A stretch of DNA of 64,000 nucleotides from Viscum album (GCA_963277665.1 OY728147.1:1264733424-1264797423), one strand, 5' to 3'. Shown: positions 1-13,326, counted from the stretch's first letter. A program made the numbers and translations. The notes: generated by a model from the letters alone, not told the origin.

Positions 1-838
1 TGAGGAAGAGGGTCTAGGAGAGCAGTAGAAGGTGGTATACATTTTGACATTTTACAACCACCACCCTAATGTGGTCCCCACTAGGCTAAGGGACCTGAAG
101 GATAGGGGAAGGGAGTATCTTCATGCGGTCAAGAAGTGTGGTTCAAGGGCTCCATAAATGATTTTAGGTACATTCTGTGTATACTACTTATTGATGTTTT
201 AATAAACAATAGAACTAATCATTCATTCATGTCATGAATCTTGTTCTAGTTCTAGAGTTTCTAGTTAAGCCATTGAATTGACCCTTACGCCTGGATATAA
301 AAATGAGACGAGAATCAATAATCATAGTTATGTCGATGGTTTGATCTAACCCTTGAGGTGAGAGTTGTGGTTGGATCCTCTTGGTGGCAGTGTCATGGCC
401 TTATGATGTATGATTGGGCATGGATAGGACATCATATTTCATACTCAGATTGACTATTTTATAGAAATGAATGTGGTATATATACAGCCTTGAAATGGGG
501 TTTTTCTTGGTCAGTGAAAAAGGAAACCTTTGATGCATTAGATAAACTCATGCATTGGAGGGTGCAACCGATCACCCTATAATAGGCCAACCCCTTATGA
601 CAGTAGGAGTTTTCAGTTTTCAGTTCTGAATGGTAGTTGAAGGGAATGTGACACCTATTTAATGATGTTTCTAGGATTATCTCTACCCAGGGAAAGGGAA
701 TTATTCTTTGAAATGTACCAAGGGATGGCACCGATAACTATAACAACATGTCAAATGGTTCCCATGGAGCTTCGTGGGTTGAGAGTTCTTCTTGGGGATG
801 TGGACTTTGAGGCCCGACATTCTCAGATATTTTCATGA
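1..838. other. Decayed sequence upstream of a gypsy integrase remnant
   Basis: No domain could be read with confidence here on either strand. Because the stretch lies directly 5' of a plus-strand Ty3/gypsy integrase C-terminus, it is probably more of the same pol gene, too mutated to align by eye. The only longer open frame (459-731, minus strand) resembles nothing I know and is best taken as chance. Confidence 0.35.
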
Positions 839-1530
839 TTGGATCAAGAAGTATTTTCTAGATATTTGTATAATGTCTTCCTTTTAAGATTATGCACCGT
901 TGTACTATTTAATATACGGAAGGAGGTCTTGATGGAGTTCGACAAATTTCTTTTAGTAAAACATCATGGTGTGGAAATGTTTTTCCATGTCCTCCATTGT
1001 CAGAACTGGTGGGCAGGGATGAAGACTGCACTGATCCAGCAGAAGTATTATGCCGACAGGATACGAAGACCCTTAGTGCATGTGGAAGGAGACCATGTCT
1101 TCCTACAGGTCTCACCCTGACAAGGATTGTGTAGTTTTGGACTATCTAGAAAACTCTCTCCAATGTTCATCAGACCTCCCTAGTTTCTTATCATAGTGGC
1201 TTAGGTGGCATACTTTCGAACTCTTCCCCCACAGATGCATCGGGTACATAATGATTCCCATGTGCCGTAGTTGAGGATATACATGCAAGGTTCATCTCAC
1301 GTTATCGACTAGGGAGAGCTAGACATTGACGATTGGGAGACTTATATAGATTTTTTGGTGGAGAGAGTGGATCAATAGGAGTGGGTCCTTCATGGTGTTC
1401 GATTCCACTAGTGCATGTTCCTTGGCCGCATGGGAATCTCTAGGAGTGCTCAAGGGAGCAGGAGGCTCATATTCATTCTTACTCCACCCATTTGTTTTAT
1501 TTGCCCTTATTTTGGTTTTTAGTGACGTAA
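839..1530 (+). pseudogene. Ty3/gypsy integrase C-terminal remnant
   Basis: This is the end of a retrotransposon pol gene. Integrase joins the cDNA copy to host DNA. The stretch 1030-1120 reads QQKYYADRIRRPL, then GDHVFLQVSP, which is the well-known conserved segment after the integrase core in plant gypsy elements (family pattern: QKSYAD-RRR-L and GD-VFLKVSP). It then runs into a stop at 1118-1120. Further on, in shifted frames, YIDFLVERVDQ (about 1344-1376) and a piece ending HSYSTHLF (about 1470-1495) fit the last integrase segment, which usually ends with a Trp-Glu motif and a YPHLF-like tail. There are several stops and at least one frameshift, so it is not functional. The core with the D,D,E residues is not readable upstream. 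The family call is firm for 1030-1120 and weaker for the flanks. Confidence 0.8.
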
Positions 1531-1613
1531 ACCATTGTTTTTGGAGAATATAATTTCCACAAAGTTTCATATAATTTTTTTGTTATATGGATATATTTCA
1601 AGGCGAGGGAATC

Positions 1614-3021
1614 TGATGGCATCTGATTTTGATGCCTAGAGTGCCCAGAATGTTCCGTCAAAAATTATTCAGCTTTAAATAACGTGTGTGGGCAGTTTTC
1701 TTAAATAAAGTATAATAACTCATAAACTGGAGCCCATATAATAAATATGAGGACATTGTTGCATTCGGGGTGGTGGGTTTACCCTAATAATGACTTAAGT
1801 TTAGTGGGCGCAAGCCTTGGGTGAGAAAACCAAAAAATTGCATAACCAAAAAAAATATTTAAATAAAATTATTTTCTTTTTCAAATGCATACAACTCTCA
1901 TAGGGTGAGTCAGATTAAAAATATTATACCACCTATAAACATGTGATGGTATTCTTTCCATAGGAAGATACTAACATTGTCCATAATGGGCCACTAGTGG
2001 AAGTTAGTTTTTGGTCATAAATAAAATAATTTGGTGAATTTTTTTTTATTGTACAATCCATAACTTCTAAATGATAACTTGGATTGAAAAGAAAAGAGAA
2101 CCGTTGAGATCTTGAGGTTGTGTTACCCTTTGGTGGAGCCTAACCTCAACCGGAATGGTGCAAGGTTGATTGTTAATAATTTTTTGAACTTTATTATGGT
2201 ATGTTTAGTAAACGTGTGGGCTATGTTTTCTATCTTTTCATCTAGTGCTTGGTAATAAAATCTGAGAGGACCGTTAAATCTGAAATGATGGTATTCTCTA
2301 ATGGGACGTATAACTTTGAATAAGGTAGGTAGGGTATGAAAGTTAGCTTTTGAAATTTTAATGAATTAATAAAATAAAAAAAGTGTAATTTTATTATTAA
2401 CCTACCACCTCTTTAGCGGTAGTAGCGGGGACCACATCGATGGTCAGAAATTTAATATGGCATATTAAATACATGGTTACACATTGGTTGTGTAACCACC
2501 TATAGAGTAATTAATCAGGTACATTAATTTCATCAATTAATGAATATCATTAAATCCCTGATGCGTTACTCACCATTCATCCCCCCCCTCTATTTAAATG
2601 GTTCTCAGGGTAGAGTTTTGGACACGACTTCATCAAGTGAGGAACCTTTAGTGAATTGACATGAAACCTTCTAACTATCGAGTTGGATGCTCCATCAGCA
2701 ACAAAATGGGATAAATGAACGTCGACGGCTTAATCAAACATGGAATCTACTTCCACCACTGCTATGTATCCAATGAATCTCGTGGTATGGGTTGTCTTTT
2801 AATTCAAGAAATTCACATTTTTATTTTTATTGTTATTGAATTTGTTGTTGATCATTTTAGGGGATTTTAATAGTGTTTATAATTATTTTGATGATATGTA
2901 TAAATTACCCCCACTTGTTATAATGCTAACGCAGAGGGTTCCAGAAAAATAAACAAGGTTCGGACCCTCTACCATTTGTCTTTCATTGTGTTCTTTGGAG
3001 GCGGGTTGTTCGGACATTACA
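1614..3021 (+). mobile_element. Candidate 3' LTR of the upstream gypsy element
   Basis: A purine-rich tract (aaggcgaggga, about 1600-1610) follows the integrase remnant and is followed at 1614 by TGATGGCATC, a plausible LTR start with TG. A C-run with a TATA-like ctatttaaatgg lies at about 2582-2600, about 1 kb in, which fits an LTR promoter. The possible end is ...ggacattaca at 3021. No second copy of this LTR is in the window, so neither end can be checked by alignment, and no target-site duplication can be assigned. Treat the boundaries as a guess. Confidence 0.4.
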
Positions 3022-4082
3022 TAACCTTGAACCGTAGAGGCGAGAAATGATAGCGGCATTCTAAGAGGACAGTATGTGTGTGTGAAAGGAAGAACAGACC
3101 ACTGGAGATCATCCAGTGGCCTGCAGAAGAAGACCTGGCATGATAGTAGTGTGACGACGCCATCAGATGAGGGTGGATACCAGCAACCCCTGTCTACAGT
3201 GGAAGAGGGGCACTAATCAGTGCTGCAGTGGTCGAATAGGCGGCCGATAGATGCTGATTGCAGAAGTAGTGGGGGCGTGCCATTGCACGCTGCATTGAAG
3301 GGAGTCTCAGCTTGAACCTTCCATTATGTAGGGGACCTACTACCTGTTGGTCTTGTGGGTGATGTATCTGCACCTCCTGCCACCACCTATAAAGGATCTA
3401 GACGACTGAATTGATCCATTAGTATGTAGTGGACGGCGTAACCTTGCATGGGTTGGTCCAGCCGGCGGGCCGCGCCCGCCATGGGTGAGCCCAACCGGGC
3501 TGGACTGGGTCAGTCTGACCAGGTTGGACTAGATCGGGGCCCCTCTAAAGCCCATATACACATAAATGAAAATATCATGAGAACCAGATGTCCATTTGAG
3601 AAAACATATTTAGTGCTGGGAAAGTTGGAGAATGACGTTCCTTCTGAGATATTCCACATAACTTTCAGAGAATGATGATGTTTGGCCAGGTTGGATCATA
3701 CTTGAATCGAACTGGTTACTCTACACTAAAATACATATAGCTTACAGACTTGGGCTATAGTTGAAGCGCCGTATATTACATTAGAACACTTATGACATGA
3801 TGGATCATCGAGTTACTTCCTAGTATAACTTCTTGGAGGGTGAGGTATGACCGATAACTAGAGGAGAAGAACCAAGGTGTATCGTTCTATTAGAGTTAGA
3901 ATGGATAATACCTTAATGACTAAAGGAGTGGGTATTCATTAATCATTTTCTTCGATAGAGGTGAGACTCCCCAAATCATGAGTACATGTTTATTTCCTTA
4001 TGATTGGTTTTTCTATCATTGGAGTTGGTACTCTCCTATTGGACTAGGCCATGATTCCTCCATATATATGTAAAGGCCCATA
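3022..4082. other. No gene recognised; contains a short GC-rich patch
   Basis: The stretch has higher GC than the rest of the window, especially 3455-3550 with several CpG and GC-only runs. The open frame at 3448-3675 (75 codons) matches no family I recognise and has no stop-free extension. It may be part of an LTR or of a degraded transposon; I cannot say which. Confidence 0.3.
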
Positions 4083-5184
4083 AATTTCGAGGGAAATTGT
4101 TTATTAATTTTCATTGGAATTTTATGAGTACGCAATTTCTAACGAAACCCAATTCTGAGGACCAGTGTCCCCAGAATCATTTTCCAATGTTTTGCTCGAG
4201 TACGTTCAGTGAACTAACGAGCAGGTTTTTCTAACATTTGAACCAGTGCTCGAAATCGAAATCTGAAGGCACCGTTGAAACAGCAGCGCCAGTTTTTGCT
4301 TAGGAACACCTTCTCTGGAGTTGCATTTGCTCGGGTGAGGTTATTTAAAAAAGGGTTATCTAAGGATTGAAATAAAAATTTGTGCAACAATTTTTATTTT
4401 CTATTCTATGTAGTATAATCTATGCATGGTGGTTGTAGTGGGACTCACAACATCCTAACTCCACTCGGTAGGCTATTAGTGAAGTGGGGCCCCCATGAGC
4501 CCCACCCCTTAAAATCCCTTAAAACCTCCCACATGCATTCAATTGTGTAACACACCCGCACCCCCCCTATTTAATGACATGTCAACTCTGAAAATTAAAT
4601 TTGTATTATTAAACGCTCATCAATTAAGTCAATTAATTGATTGTGATCTTTTGAATTTCAAAAAGGGTTGGAATGAGTAATAAAATAAAGAAAAATCCTT
4701 ATATTATTATTTTTTGAATCTTTGTGTGGAGATTTTTGGGAGAGGATAGCTCATGTCTTGGAGATCTTCTTCTTCCTCAGAGAAGAACACGAAGAACGCC
4801 GAGTCTATGACGAAGAACTCCATCACCAAAAGGGAAGATCGTTGTACCATCTTCTCTCCTCTCCATAGCCAGTGAGAGATGCATTCTTTTAAGAATTATG
4901 ACACACTGCATCCTACATTGGGCGTGCACGGACAACGTATACGACGTCGTCTTCCGCGACACCATCTTACACGACACCATCTTCTGCGGCGTCCTTTTCC
5001 CGTGATGATCCTCGTTTGACGACTTCATTAAGGTAGGGGTTTGATTTTTTTTGTGAATTATTCTTTTCCATTCATCGTCAATTTTCTTTGGGCTACTTGT
5101 TATCAATTTAATGGGAGGATTTCGGACCGCATGAACACGACCGACCTTCCTCACCCTTTTGTTGTTGTGTATGTTATGGCTCGA
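4083..5184 (+). mobile_element. Second LTR-like stretch with promoter-like elements
   Basis: At 4083-4105 the sequence aatttcgagggaaattg resembles the motif (AATTTCGAGG-CGAAATT) that stands just before the purine tract in many plant gypsy elements; element A has a related version at 44268-44280. About 480 bp later a C-run leads into ctatttaatg (4561-4580), very like the C-run plus ctatttaaatgg at 2582-2600. Downstream, 4765-5030 is pyrimidine-rich with repeated cttcttctt, comparable to the leader just after the TATA box in element A (39830-39910). At 5031-5050 gaggta-like aaggtaggggtttgatttttttt looks like a splice donor followed by a T-rich start of an intron. The reading as LTR and leader of a gypsy element is an inference from these small matches. 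Confidence 0.35.
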
Positions 5185-5625
5185 ACAAAGGCAGCGCGGT
5201 GCAACAGAACCACGCGGAAACAAGGAGAAATGTGGAAAAGAAGCGGGGCGTTGTCGCGACACGCCATTGAGGCCGAAAGAATCCACGTACGTAGTCGGGT
5301 CGTGGCTAAGGGGCGCGGCGCTGACGCTCCGTGCCGGAGAACCACGAAGAGGCCGCGGCCGGAGTGGGGCTGCGGCGAAGGGGTGCGGCGCCGTCTCGCC
5401 GAGCCGGTCAGACCAAGACTACGGCCTTTGGCCGCGGAGGTCAGAACAGTTGGCCACCGATGCCTCGGAGGAGCGGGACCATGGGGTCCCACGGCGGTGG
5501 CACCGGCCGGCCTGCCGGGCCGACCGTTCGGAGGAGCCAGGGGTCGTAACCCCCGGCTGGAAAAAGAGCGGTCCCCACGTGTGGTCCACCATTTCAAAAG
5601 AGGGGGTAGCCCCCCAATCAATTAA
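5185..5625. other. Isolated GC-rich island
   Basis: About 440 bp of strongly GC-rich, CpG-rich DNA lies between AT-rich flanks. Overlapping open frames exist on both strands (for example 5151-5621 minus and 5159-5659 plus), but this is what high GC does to stop codons, and their Arg/Gly/Pro/Ala-rich products match no family I know. Short inverted repeats occur, for example around 5568-5590 (ccccacgtgtgg) and 5604-5615 (gggggtagccccc). It ends sharply at about 5625-5640, where AT-rich sequence begins. It could be a GC-rich untranslated part of the LTR-like stretch before it, a captured gene piece, or a recent insertion that has not yet lost its CpGs. Confidence 0.55.
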
Positions 5626-5640
5626 TCCAATCAATGTTAA

Positions 5641-8600
5641 TGATATTTATCAATATTAATCAATATAAATATATACAGAGTCTCCAAATCAATTACTCCC
5701 GCATCAGAATCACATCACCTATGAAATTATTATTATAATAAAGTATCACAATATGAAACAAAATTTCATTTCATGAGATGATTTATAATCTAAATATATT
5801 TAATGATCATTGTATGTGATGATAAAATAATATATAGCATCTTCATGAGTTTGATATTCAATATTAACCAATGAGAAAAATGATGAAGAGTCCTATTCAA
5901 CGTAAGTATAGAGGATGATAGTTTTTTTGAAAAATGATTTCAAAATACTAATTATTTAAATTTTTGTTTGAGGGGCCTTGGAGGTTCCCCAATAATGTAA
6001 TCATAATGAAAGAGACAAGTTTTCACATGATAATTGACATTATAATTTTGTAGATTTATAATCAAATTGTTCTTCTTTGAGTCTATTTCTACAAATTATT
6101 TATGATCCTCATGTTATGAAGGAACTGAATATGTTAAAATTATTTTTGACGCTCATATCGATGATATTGATATCAAATAAGAGATATTTATAGTTCTAGA
6201 TGAGTTATCTGAGATCAGTACCCATCAATAAAAAAACAATACCTCTAATTTGTTAGATTAAGAGGATGATAATTGGATAATAATATTTTGTTCTTTTGAT
6301 GTTGGTTTGATCTATATAAGATGATGTGGCTTCCATTTATCTCAATTGTTATTGATGTTTGAATTAACATTAACTTGCACGATGTGTTTGATGATGTCAT
6401 TTACTATATCATTAAATAATATTTAAGATATTAAGATAATGATCGAGTGAGTGAAATCAATAATATTCATGTCTAGTGGATTGATTTAGTTTTACATTAA
6501 TGATTTTTGAGGATGAGGAATCAAATATAAATATTTTTATCTAGTACCAAAAAGATTGAGTGGAAAGTTGGTGTGCTTAGAAATCCTTAACCAAGAATCA
6601 TGTACTGAAACCATTTCCCATGTGGTAATCTTTCAAGACATAATTTTTTAATGATAATTAAAAAACCAATTAGAACCAGCCCAAAAAAGTATTTATTAAC
6701 CCCTATTATCTATCAGCCAAATCCCTAACATTCAATTCCTAGAATCATTTTCATTCTAATGGGAAAACATCAAATAGAACATATCTTCATTTATGTTTTT
6801 AAATACTTATTTTTATCAACTAATGATACTTATTGAAGTAATATATCATTTTAATGTGAATATCATGTTTTATACGTGTTTTTAGTCAATGATGTGAAAT
6901 ATGGGTGGAGAATTTATGGAATGTTTTAGAAATATTGAAATAATTTGAGTTGGAGAAGTGATGTGTTCCACTCAAATGGATGAAATTTTAAATATTTCAA
7001 ATAAAATTCAATCATTCACCTATAAAAAAGAATTATTCAATATAGCGGGTGTTTTTTTTATTGAGTGACCTCCTAATATAGATTTTTTTTCCAAAATTTT
7101 TCAGATTCAACATTAGTTCATCAATAAAGGTACACTTATCCCTTGGTTTTTAGGCCACTGATATTACCATTTCCCTTTACCATTTAATTATATAAATAAT
7201 TGAAATGTTTCTTCTATTAATATATCTTTATTTTTTTAATATGTTTTATATTTTAATTTTTTTTATGAAATTTAGTTTGTCATCTATTCAAATTGGGTTT
7301 CACAAACAAGCTACGTGAATTTCATCATTTCTCTTGTTCTATGTAGTGTGATGAAACATTGGCGATTGAAGTTATTTTATCACCAGTCTTAGTACGATTA
7401 GAGGATATTATTATTATTTCATCGCTCTGATTAAGTTCAAATAACTAAATTTGGTGTTTGAGTTGAGATTTTTTTTTCACTAGAGGGATATTTCAGAGTA
7501 GAAATTGAATAATAATTGAATGTGTAAGGAGGAGATTCTAATATTTGGCTGGTATTCATTCATATAATTCCAAAATCATAATCAATTGGATCAAATCAAA
7601 TTCACTAACTATTCTCACACCTATATAAAATATATAAATTTTATTTCAAGAAAACTGAAATTTAATGGTTTGGAGAGATAAATCATATAGTACAAATAAT
7701 ATAGTTTTAATTCACATTTATCATTTTAATATAATTCCAAAAATATGACTGTTTTAGCTATTCATGTTTTGATGAACACATTCAATAGATACTTCCATCC
7801 ATTACATTTCATAATTTATTAGATCTAAAAAGAATGATTACATACACTCTTAGGTTGTAATATAATCATTACATGAGATATTACCCTCATTATTTTTTCA
7901 TGCCAATATAATATTCTAGGGGAAAATCCATTTGGATTTTTCTTCATCATTGAAAAATGTTATTACTCTTGAAAAAAATTTATTGTTCTCTAAAAAATAG
8001 GTATTGATTACTGCATGTTGTGAAATAATCATAAAATTGGAATTTATAAGTAGTTATAAGAATTTTTTAGTTTCCTTAATAAATTTTTTCTCCATGAGAT
8101 CATTCCCCATAACAAGAATCTCTATCTAGTTTCATGTAATACTATAACAGTTTCTAGATCATTGTTCGGAGAATAATGACAAACTATACTCTATTCCTTA
8201 GAATGTGGTACTAACTCTGAGGATGTGAAATTTACATATCTATATTCATGATTGGTTTTCTCATTTATAATAATCTATTTAGGTACTATGTGTTCAAGGA
8301 AATACTATTTTAGTGCATCTTATATACCTATTCAATCACCACCAACAACGACCTCCTCCTCCCCTTTTATTTCAACAAGAATATCAGAATTAGTCTTTTA
8401 TAGTTATTATATCAACAATACCATCCCTAATGAAAAAAATTTCATTGAAATATGACCATTTCTCTTTCCTCATCAATCTAGTGATCATCATCTTGGTCAC
8501 AATTAAGTAATCCTTTTTTTACTTCTGATTTTCATTTTTTTCTATGGAGATAGAACCCCATGATCAAACTCAGTTTCTTTCATTTTTTGAACATTATATT

Positions 8601-8934
8601 AAAATATTAATATACTTAATATCCTATTAATATTCAATGTAGGATTAAATGAATCCTATTAAATGTTTGGATCCTTACAATTATTAGTTACTCATTGTAC
8701 ATTACAATTATTTTCTTGAATGGATTAATTATCCAAAACTCTCGATTCCTAGATTTTTCTCTTTTAAATTTTTGTTCCCAACCCCTCCTAATCAAAATTA
8801 CACTCCCACACTTATATAATTATGAAAACACTATAATGAATGATAATTATATTTCATATCCCTCTAATGTTATTATATACATTAACAACCCTAAAACTAT
8901 CTAAAACCCACTAATAGTCACATATATTCATAAG
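5641..8934. other. AT-rich region, nothing recognised
   Basis: I find no coding domain, no unit of the LTR leader block, no purine tract plus LTR start and no RNA gene here. Short open frames (8252-8455, 8695-8904) are hydrophobic-rich chance products of AT-rich DNA. It is probably older, more decayed retrotransposon sequence. Confidence 0.5.
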
Positions 8935-10339
8935 TGTAACACCCAGAAATTATAAAATAAGAACATAATATTTAATTAAATATGTGACACATAACTTTTA
9001 TTTTATCTTATGTTCTGTGAGACATTGATTTTATCTTGTTTTAGAAGAAACAATGGGCTTTTTTCGAAATCATATATTTCCATCAATGTCAACTTTTATC
9101 GAATAACAATATTCTATTAATATTATTATTTAATATAAAAATTATCACCTAGCTTTTAGAATGGAGGGTAATAATATGAATGATTAATTTATTAAAATAT
9201 ATATTTTATGCAATTTTATTATCTATCTATTTATTATAAATAATATGATAATAATTTAACAGTAAAGTATAGGTTTTCTAAAAAATAATATTTTTCCTAA
9301 AAGATTGTTTAGTCGTGCCTTGGGAACATAAAATTAAATTAAATTTTAGAACATTAATAATATTTATATTATAAATTATGTATCAGTTTATTAAATAGTA
9401 GATGAAAAATAATCATTTCGTGATTTTTTTTCCAAAAAAGTAATATTTTGATGAATAATGATTTCTAATGAATTATAATTGAAAAAATTATTTCAGTATC
9501 AATTATTTATAATGTTTAATTATATTTTAAATTTTTCATATAGTAATGTTAGTTGAATTTATTCAAATTAGTTAAATATAGTTTATTAGAATCATTTTCA
9601 TTTTAAACTATTATATTAAAACATTGTAAACTTCTGATCATTTTCCCATTAAAACCCTGCATTCTCTTCACATATACATGATTAATTTTAAATAAAATTT
9701 TCAAATTAAGTTAACTGAATATTTAAAATTGAGTTCAATATTTTAAATCATAAGAATTTATAATGTATAATATTATAATGATGATTTTTAAAAAAAATAA
9801 ATAGTCAATGTAGTTAAAATTAATAACTATAGTTAAGGTAAAGATGGGTTTGTCAGTGGTAAAACAAAAAACATAATGGTAAAAATGACTTATAATGTTG
9901 TATAAAAATGATTCCAAGACATATATAGATCATTAATACATTAATAATTGATAATGTTCCTTTTTTTAACTATTGGGACTTATAGAAAACATGCGAGCAC
10001 TAATTTTTTTGAAAAACACCATATGTCTCCTCTCCCTTATTTAAAAAATTACACCTAATGTATAGTCTTATATACACCCTTAGGACTAATTTTCATTGAC
10101 ACAAACCTCCGTGATAAAATAAAAATCCCCCAAACATCATATTATAAGCCTTAGATTTTGATGAAAAAAAACATTGGATATATTTAATGCATATCTAAGA
10201 AGGATACTCAAAGAAGAGGTAATGTTCATCAACGAGCGACTCTGTTTTTTTCATTCTCTGCTACCTTTATTTTTTAAAACCATTATAATATGTTATTAAC
10301 CTATAAAAATATCAACCTCCATCATATAAATTACGAAAT

Positions 10340-11010
10340 CATCATTCTTATGTATAGAAAACTATTTCCTTGTGAACATATTCCATTCATTCTTCGGTTG
10401 AAACCATTTACATTTGGGATGATAATGGATATAAATTATATATATATGATATTAATAAAATAATTATACCTATTCATTAATTATATTATATATATATTTA
10501 CAATCCATTACATTGGGGTTATGAAAACATCACTCGTGTGTTCGATAGACTACAACATCATGATACAATGTGATTCATCTTTCAGTAACGCTTTACATGG
10601 AATATAATAAGGAAAATGATACATAGTATATGTTTTATATATTAAATAATTAATATATTAATAAAAAAATATATCATTAGGATGTGATAATATATATCAT
10701 GATCTTTCATACCTTTTCACCCACTCAATAATGATGATATCATTCATGTTCGTGTGGATTTTCGCATTCACGAAGCGATGTGACTCTCTATTAATTACCA
10801 CAACACAATTATGATATATATATATATCATTGTGTGTGTGTGTGTGTGTGTGTATAAATAAATAATATGGTTTATAAGATATTATAATCATTCAATAATG
10901 ATATAATATCACTTATATATTTATTTAATGAATGTTGAAAGATGGAAACATTGCTCAAGAATAAGTATGACCTACCATCTCTGTGAGCATAACAAACCTC
11001 ATTTTTCATA
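10340..11010 (+). repeat. Leader block of element E: four units of about 200 bp
   Basis: Core copies lie at about 10340-10396, 10528-10590, 10738-10790 and 10945-11010. They are recognised by the order: cattc-tgtgt, a GGACTACC-like word (gactacaac, attttcgc, gacctacc), tcacgaagcgatg, then gtgattcat. Spacing is about 190-210 bp. The best preserved pieces are actcgtgtgttcgatagact and cacgaagcgatgtgac. The sequence between the cores is AT-rich and poorly conserved. Confidence 0.7.
10831..10853 (+). repeat. (TG)n microsatellite
   Basis: An uninterrupted TG repeat of about 11 copies follows an AT dinucleotide run (10813-10827). It lies inside the leader block of element E, between units 3 and 4. 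A similar AT-then-GT run is at 46932-46954 in element A's 3' LTR. Confidence 0.9.
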
Positions 11011-12808
11011 ACTATCATTGATTATTGGTTTTAATAGTATAATTGATTTATAAGTATTAAAATAATTTAATGATTATATTTATGTATATTATATAACTAT
11101 TTAATATTTTCATGTCATCGATCTTTTTTGATTAAACACGTATGAGAAAACAAGGAAATTAAAACCCAATTCTATGAAAATAATGAAATATTATAAATGA
11201 GAGTGTTTAAAACAGTTGTAAAATTATATTTTATGATATTATAAATATTAATATGTATCTATAATAATATAATAACATATTTTAAACGATTAAATATGAG
11301 GTTAATTAATGTTTCATCAAAAGGAATCATGATATAATATATTTTATTACTCAATTTCTATTAATTTGGATAATCTTCTACTTAATTTATTATGTAATAC
11401 TAATATTATCTATATAATGACTTTTGATTTCATTATTTTTCACATCCACATTAATTATTTGGATTTATTATTGAATCACATAATTGGATCATTTTTTAAT
11501 TATCACGTATATGTTATGATCATTACAAAGGTTTATGTCACAATCTCATTCTAATAGAGATTGTTTCCTCTTGAACGTCAGTTATAGGAAATTATATTAA
11601 AATTCCGCAAAAAAACCATTTAATTTTCTTTGCCTCTGGTTATTCCTGGAATTTAAATATAATATAACCATTAACCACTGTTTGGGATAAAAATTAATTG
11701 GGAAAATATTTTTACGAAAAACACACTTCATTTCACTCTTCGGTCGGAAACCAGTTTTCGTACTAAACCAAGTAATATACAAATATTTTCAAAATTATTT
11801 TTGACCTTTTAATATGATTTAATAAACAACGTTTTATCCCAGTTTTTCTATTCCTAAAAAATATCACAACGGAAACATTATATATTTCTCAAAAAACCCT
11901 ATTTTGATTTACTTGAAATTGTTAAAGGCATTATTGTTATAATTTTTATAGAATATATATAATATTCCATCATCATGGCCCCAAAATTTTTTAATGGTAA
12001 ATAATTTTTTTTGATGATTGTTATCAAATAATATTATTTTTAATTTTTTTCCTTAAAATGTTATTTTTAAAAAGAAACTATTATTTTCTTAAAAATAAAT
12101 TTAGACATATTTTATGGTTTTTCTATTCATCAACAATAAAACCCATTTATTGTTATAATAATGAATATATTTTATTAATAAAAACTTCATTATTTATCCT
12201 TATGTTTTATTATTAATTTTACCATGTGTAGTATTGGAATTTACTTCTCTATATTATTTTTGTAGTTATTTACATCCCTTAAAAATATTTACTTTAATGT
12301 GATCACTAGACATTAATTTTTTTTTGAAATATTTGTGTTATTTTTCTTTAATATTAATTTTTATTAAACATTATCTCATTTCAACATACATGTTGTTACA
12401 TTTAATGTTATTTGATTGAGTTGGGAAGTATCAATTAATAACTATCCTTTACGTTATAAGGAATGATTTGGAACATTAATGAAGGGTGGTGACCATAATT
12501 ATATATCACCTTGAGGAATTAGCACGTCTCATGAGAAAAATCGGTTATTCTTGCACTAAACATATTTCTACCTATGGGTTAACCTATCTAAGGAAATGTC
12601 AGATGGTAGAGGTATGATGTGACAAAGACATGGAATCCAATAATTAATAATTGATTACATTTACTGTTAACTTATTGTTATCCTTGATATTTTCAATATA
12701 AATTTTAATCAGCAAGTACTTCATTTTCATTTTTTTATTAAATCGTATGGGTTTTAAGTTATTTATGTTTCTAAATTTATTATGATTTTCATAGTTGTCT
12801 AAATAGCA

Positions 12809-13010
12809 CATGTGATCACTTATTTACCTTTCTATATTGAATATTCCATATTTTTTTATTTAAATGGAATTAGTTCTCATTTATTTATTTTTATATATTT
12901 ATTATTTCTTTCCAAGTTATTTAAGTGCCATGTATACTCAATTATTTTCCTTTCTATATTTATTATTCCATATCTTGTTCCTTAAATTTCATGTGGGATT
13001 ACTTATTACC
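12809..13010 (+). repeat. Imperfect direct repeat of about 120 bp
   Basis: Two copies share tttctatatt-attattccatat and a following tt-ttaaat. The first is at about 12809-12925 and the second at about 12929-13010. Both lie near the right end of element E's LTR. They are AT-rich and much diverged. Confidence 0.45.
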
Positions 13011-13314
13011 TTTATATAATGATTGGAATACATTATTGTTGGGTCTTATTCAATTTATAAGTCCATATAGAAATTAAATATCAAACCCACTTAAAATGTT
13101 GTACAACCTGCAAACCAAATCACTGCCTATATATTAATAATTTTAGATTATGTTCTTGTAACCATGAAATGATTCCCATTCCAAGTAGAATTATTTTTAT
13201 TATAATGGTGGAATAAATAGGTAAATACAGATACTAAATTATCTTAGGTATACCATTCATATGGACTTAAAATATAAATATAAATGTGAACGAAGGGACA
13301 TTTTTAATTTATTT

Positions 13315-13326
13315 TTGATATCAGAA
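13315..13326 (+). other. Primer binding site of element E (initiator Met tRNA type)
   Basis: ttgatatcagaa corresponds to the plant initiator-Met-tRNA-complementary site (TTGGTATCAGAG) with two changes. It stands in the same place relative to the LTR end and the following leader as the sites in elements A, B, C and D. Confidence 0.6.

Larger units (their letters stand above)
8935..13313 (+). mobile_element. Element E: 5' LTR (about 4.4 kb)
   Basis: The LTR starts TGTAACACCCAGAAATTATA at 8935. The first 60 bp align with the start of element B's 5' LTR at 52375 (shared TGTAACACC, aattataa, taagaac, gacacaaa), so E and B belong to one group. A TATA-like ccttatttaaaa lies at 10035-10046, followed from about 10340 by the four-unit leader block. 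Downstream, 11725-11765 (cttcatttcactcttcgg) matches element B near 55780 and element C near 26140. The right end is set by a primer-binding-like ttgatatcagaa at 13315, followed by ttaacatccttg, as in B (agcatccttg at 57322). The left flank is ataag. No partner 3' LTR was found in the window. Confidence 0.75.

Noticed and set aside
459..731. 90-codon open frame, minus strand
   Set aside because: No family resemblance, no neighbouring motif, and it lies upstream of a plus-strand retrotransposon remnant; chance.
5151..5659. Overlapping open frames of 156-194 codons on both strands
   Set aside because: They arise because stop codons are rare in GC-rich DNA; composition Arg/Pro/Gly-rich, no domain, several frames open at once.
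10340..11010. CRISPR-like array
   Set aside because: Units are 200 bp apart, imperfect and inside plant LTRs; no relation to CRISPR.
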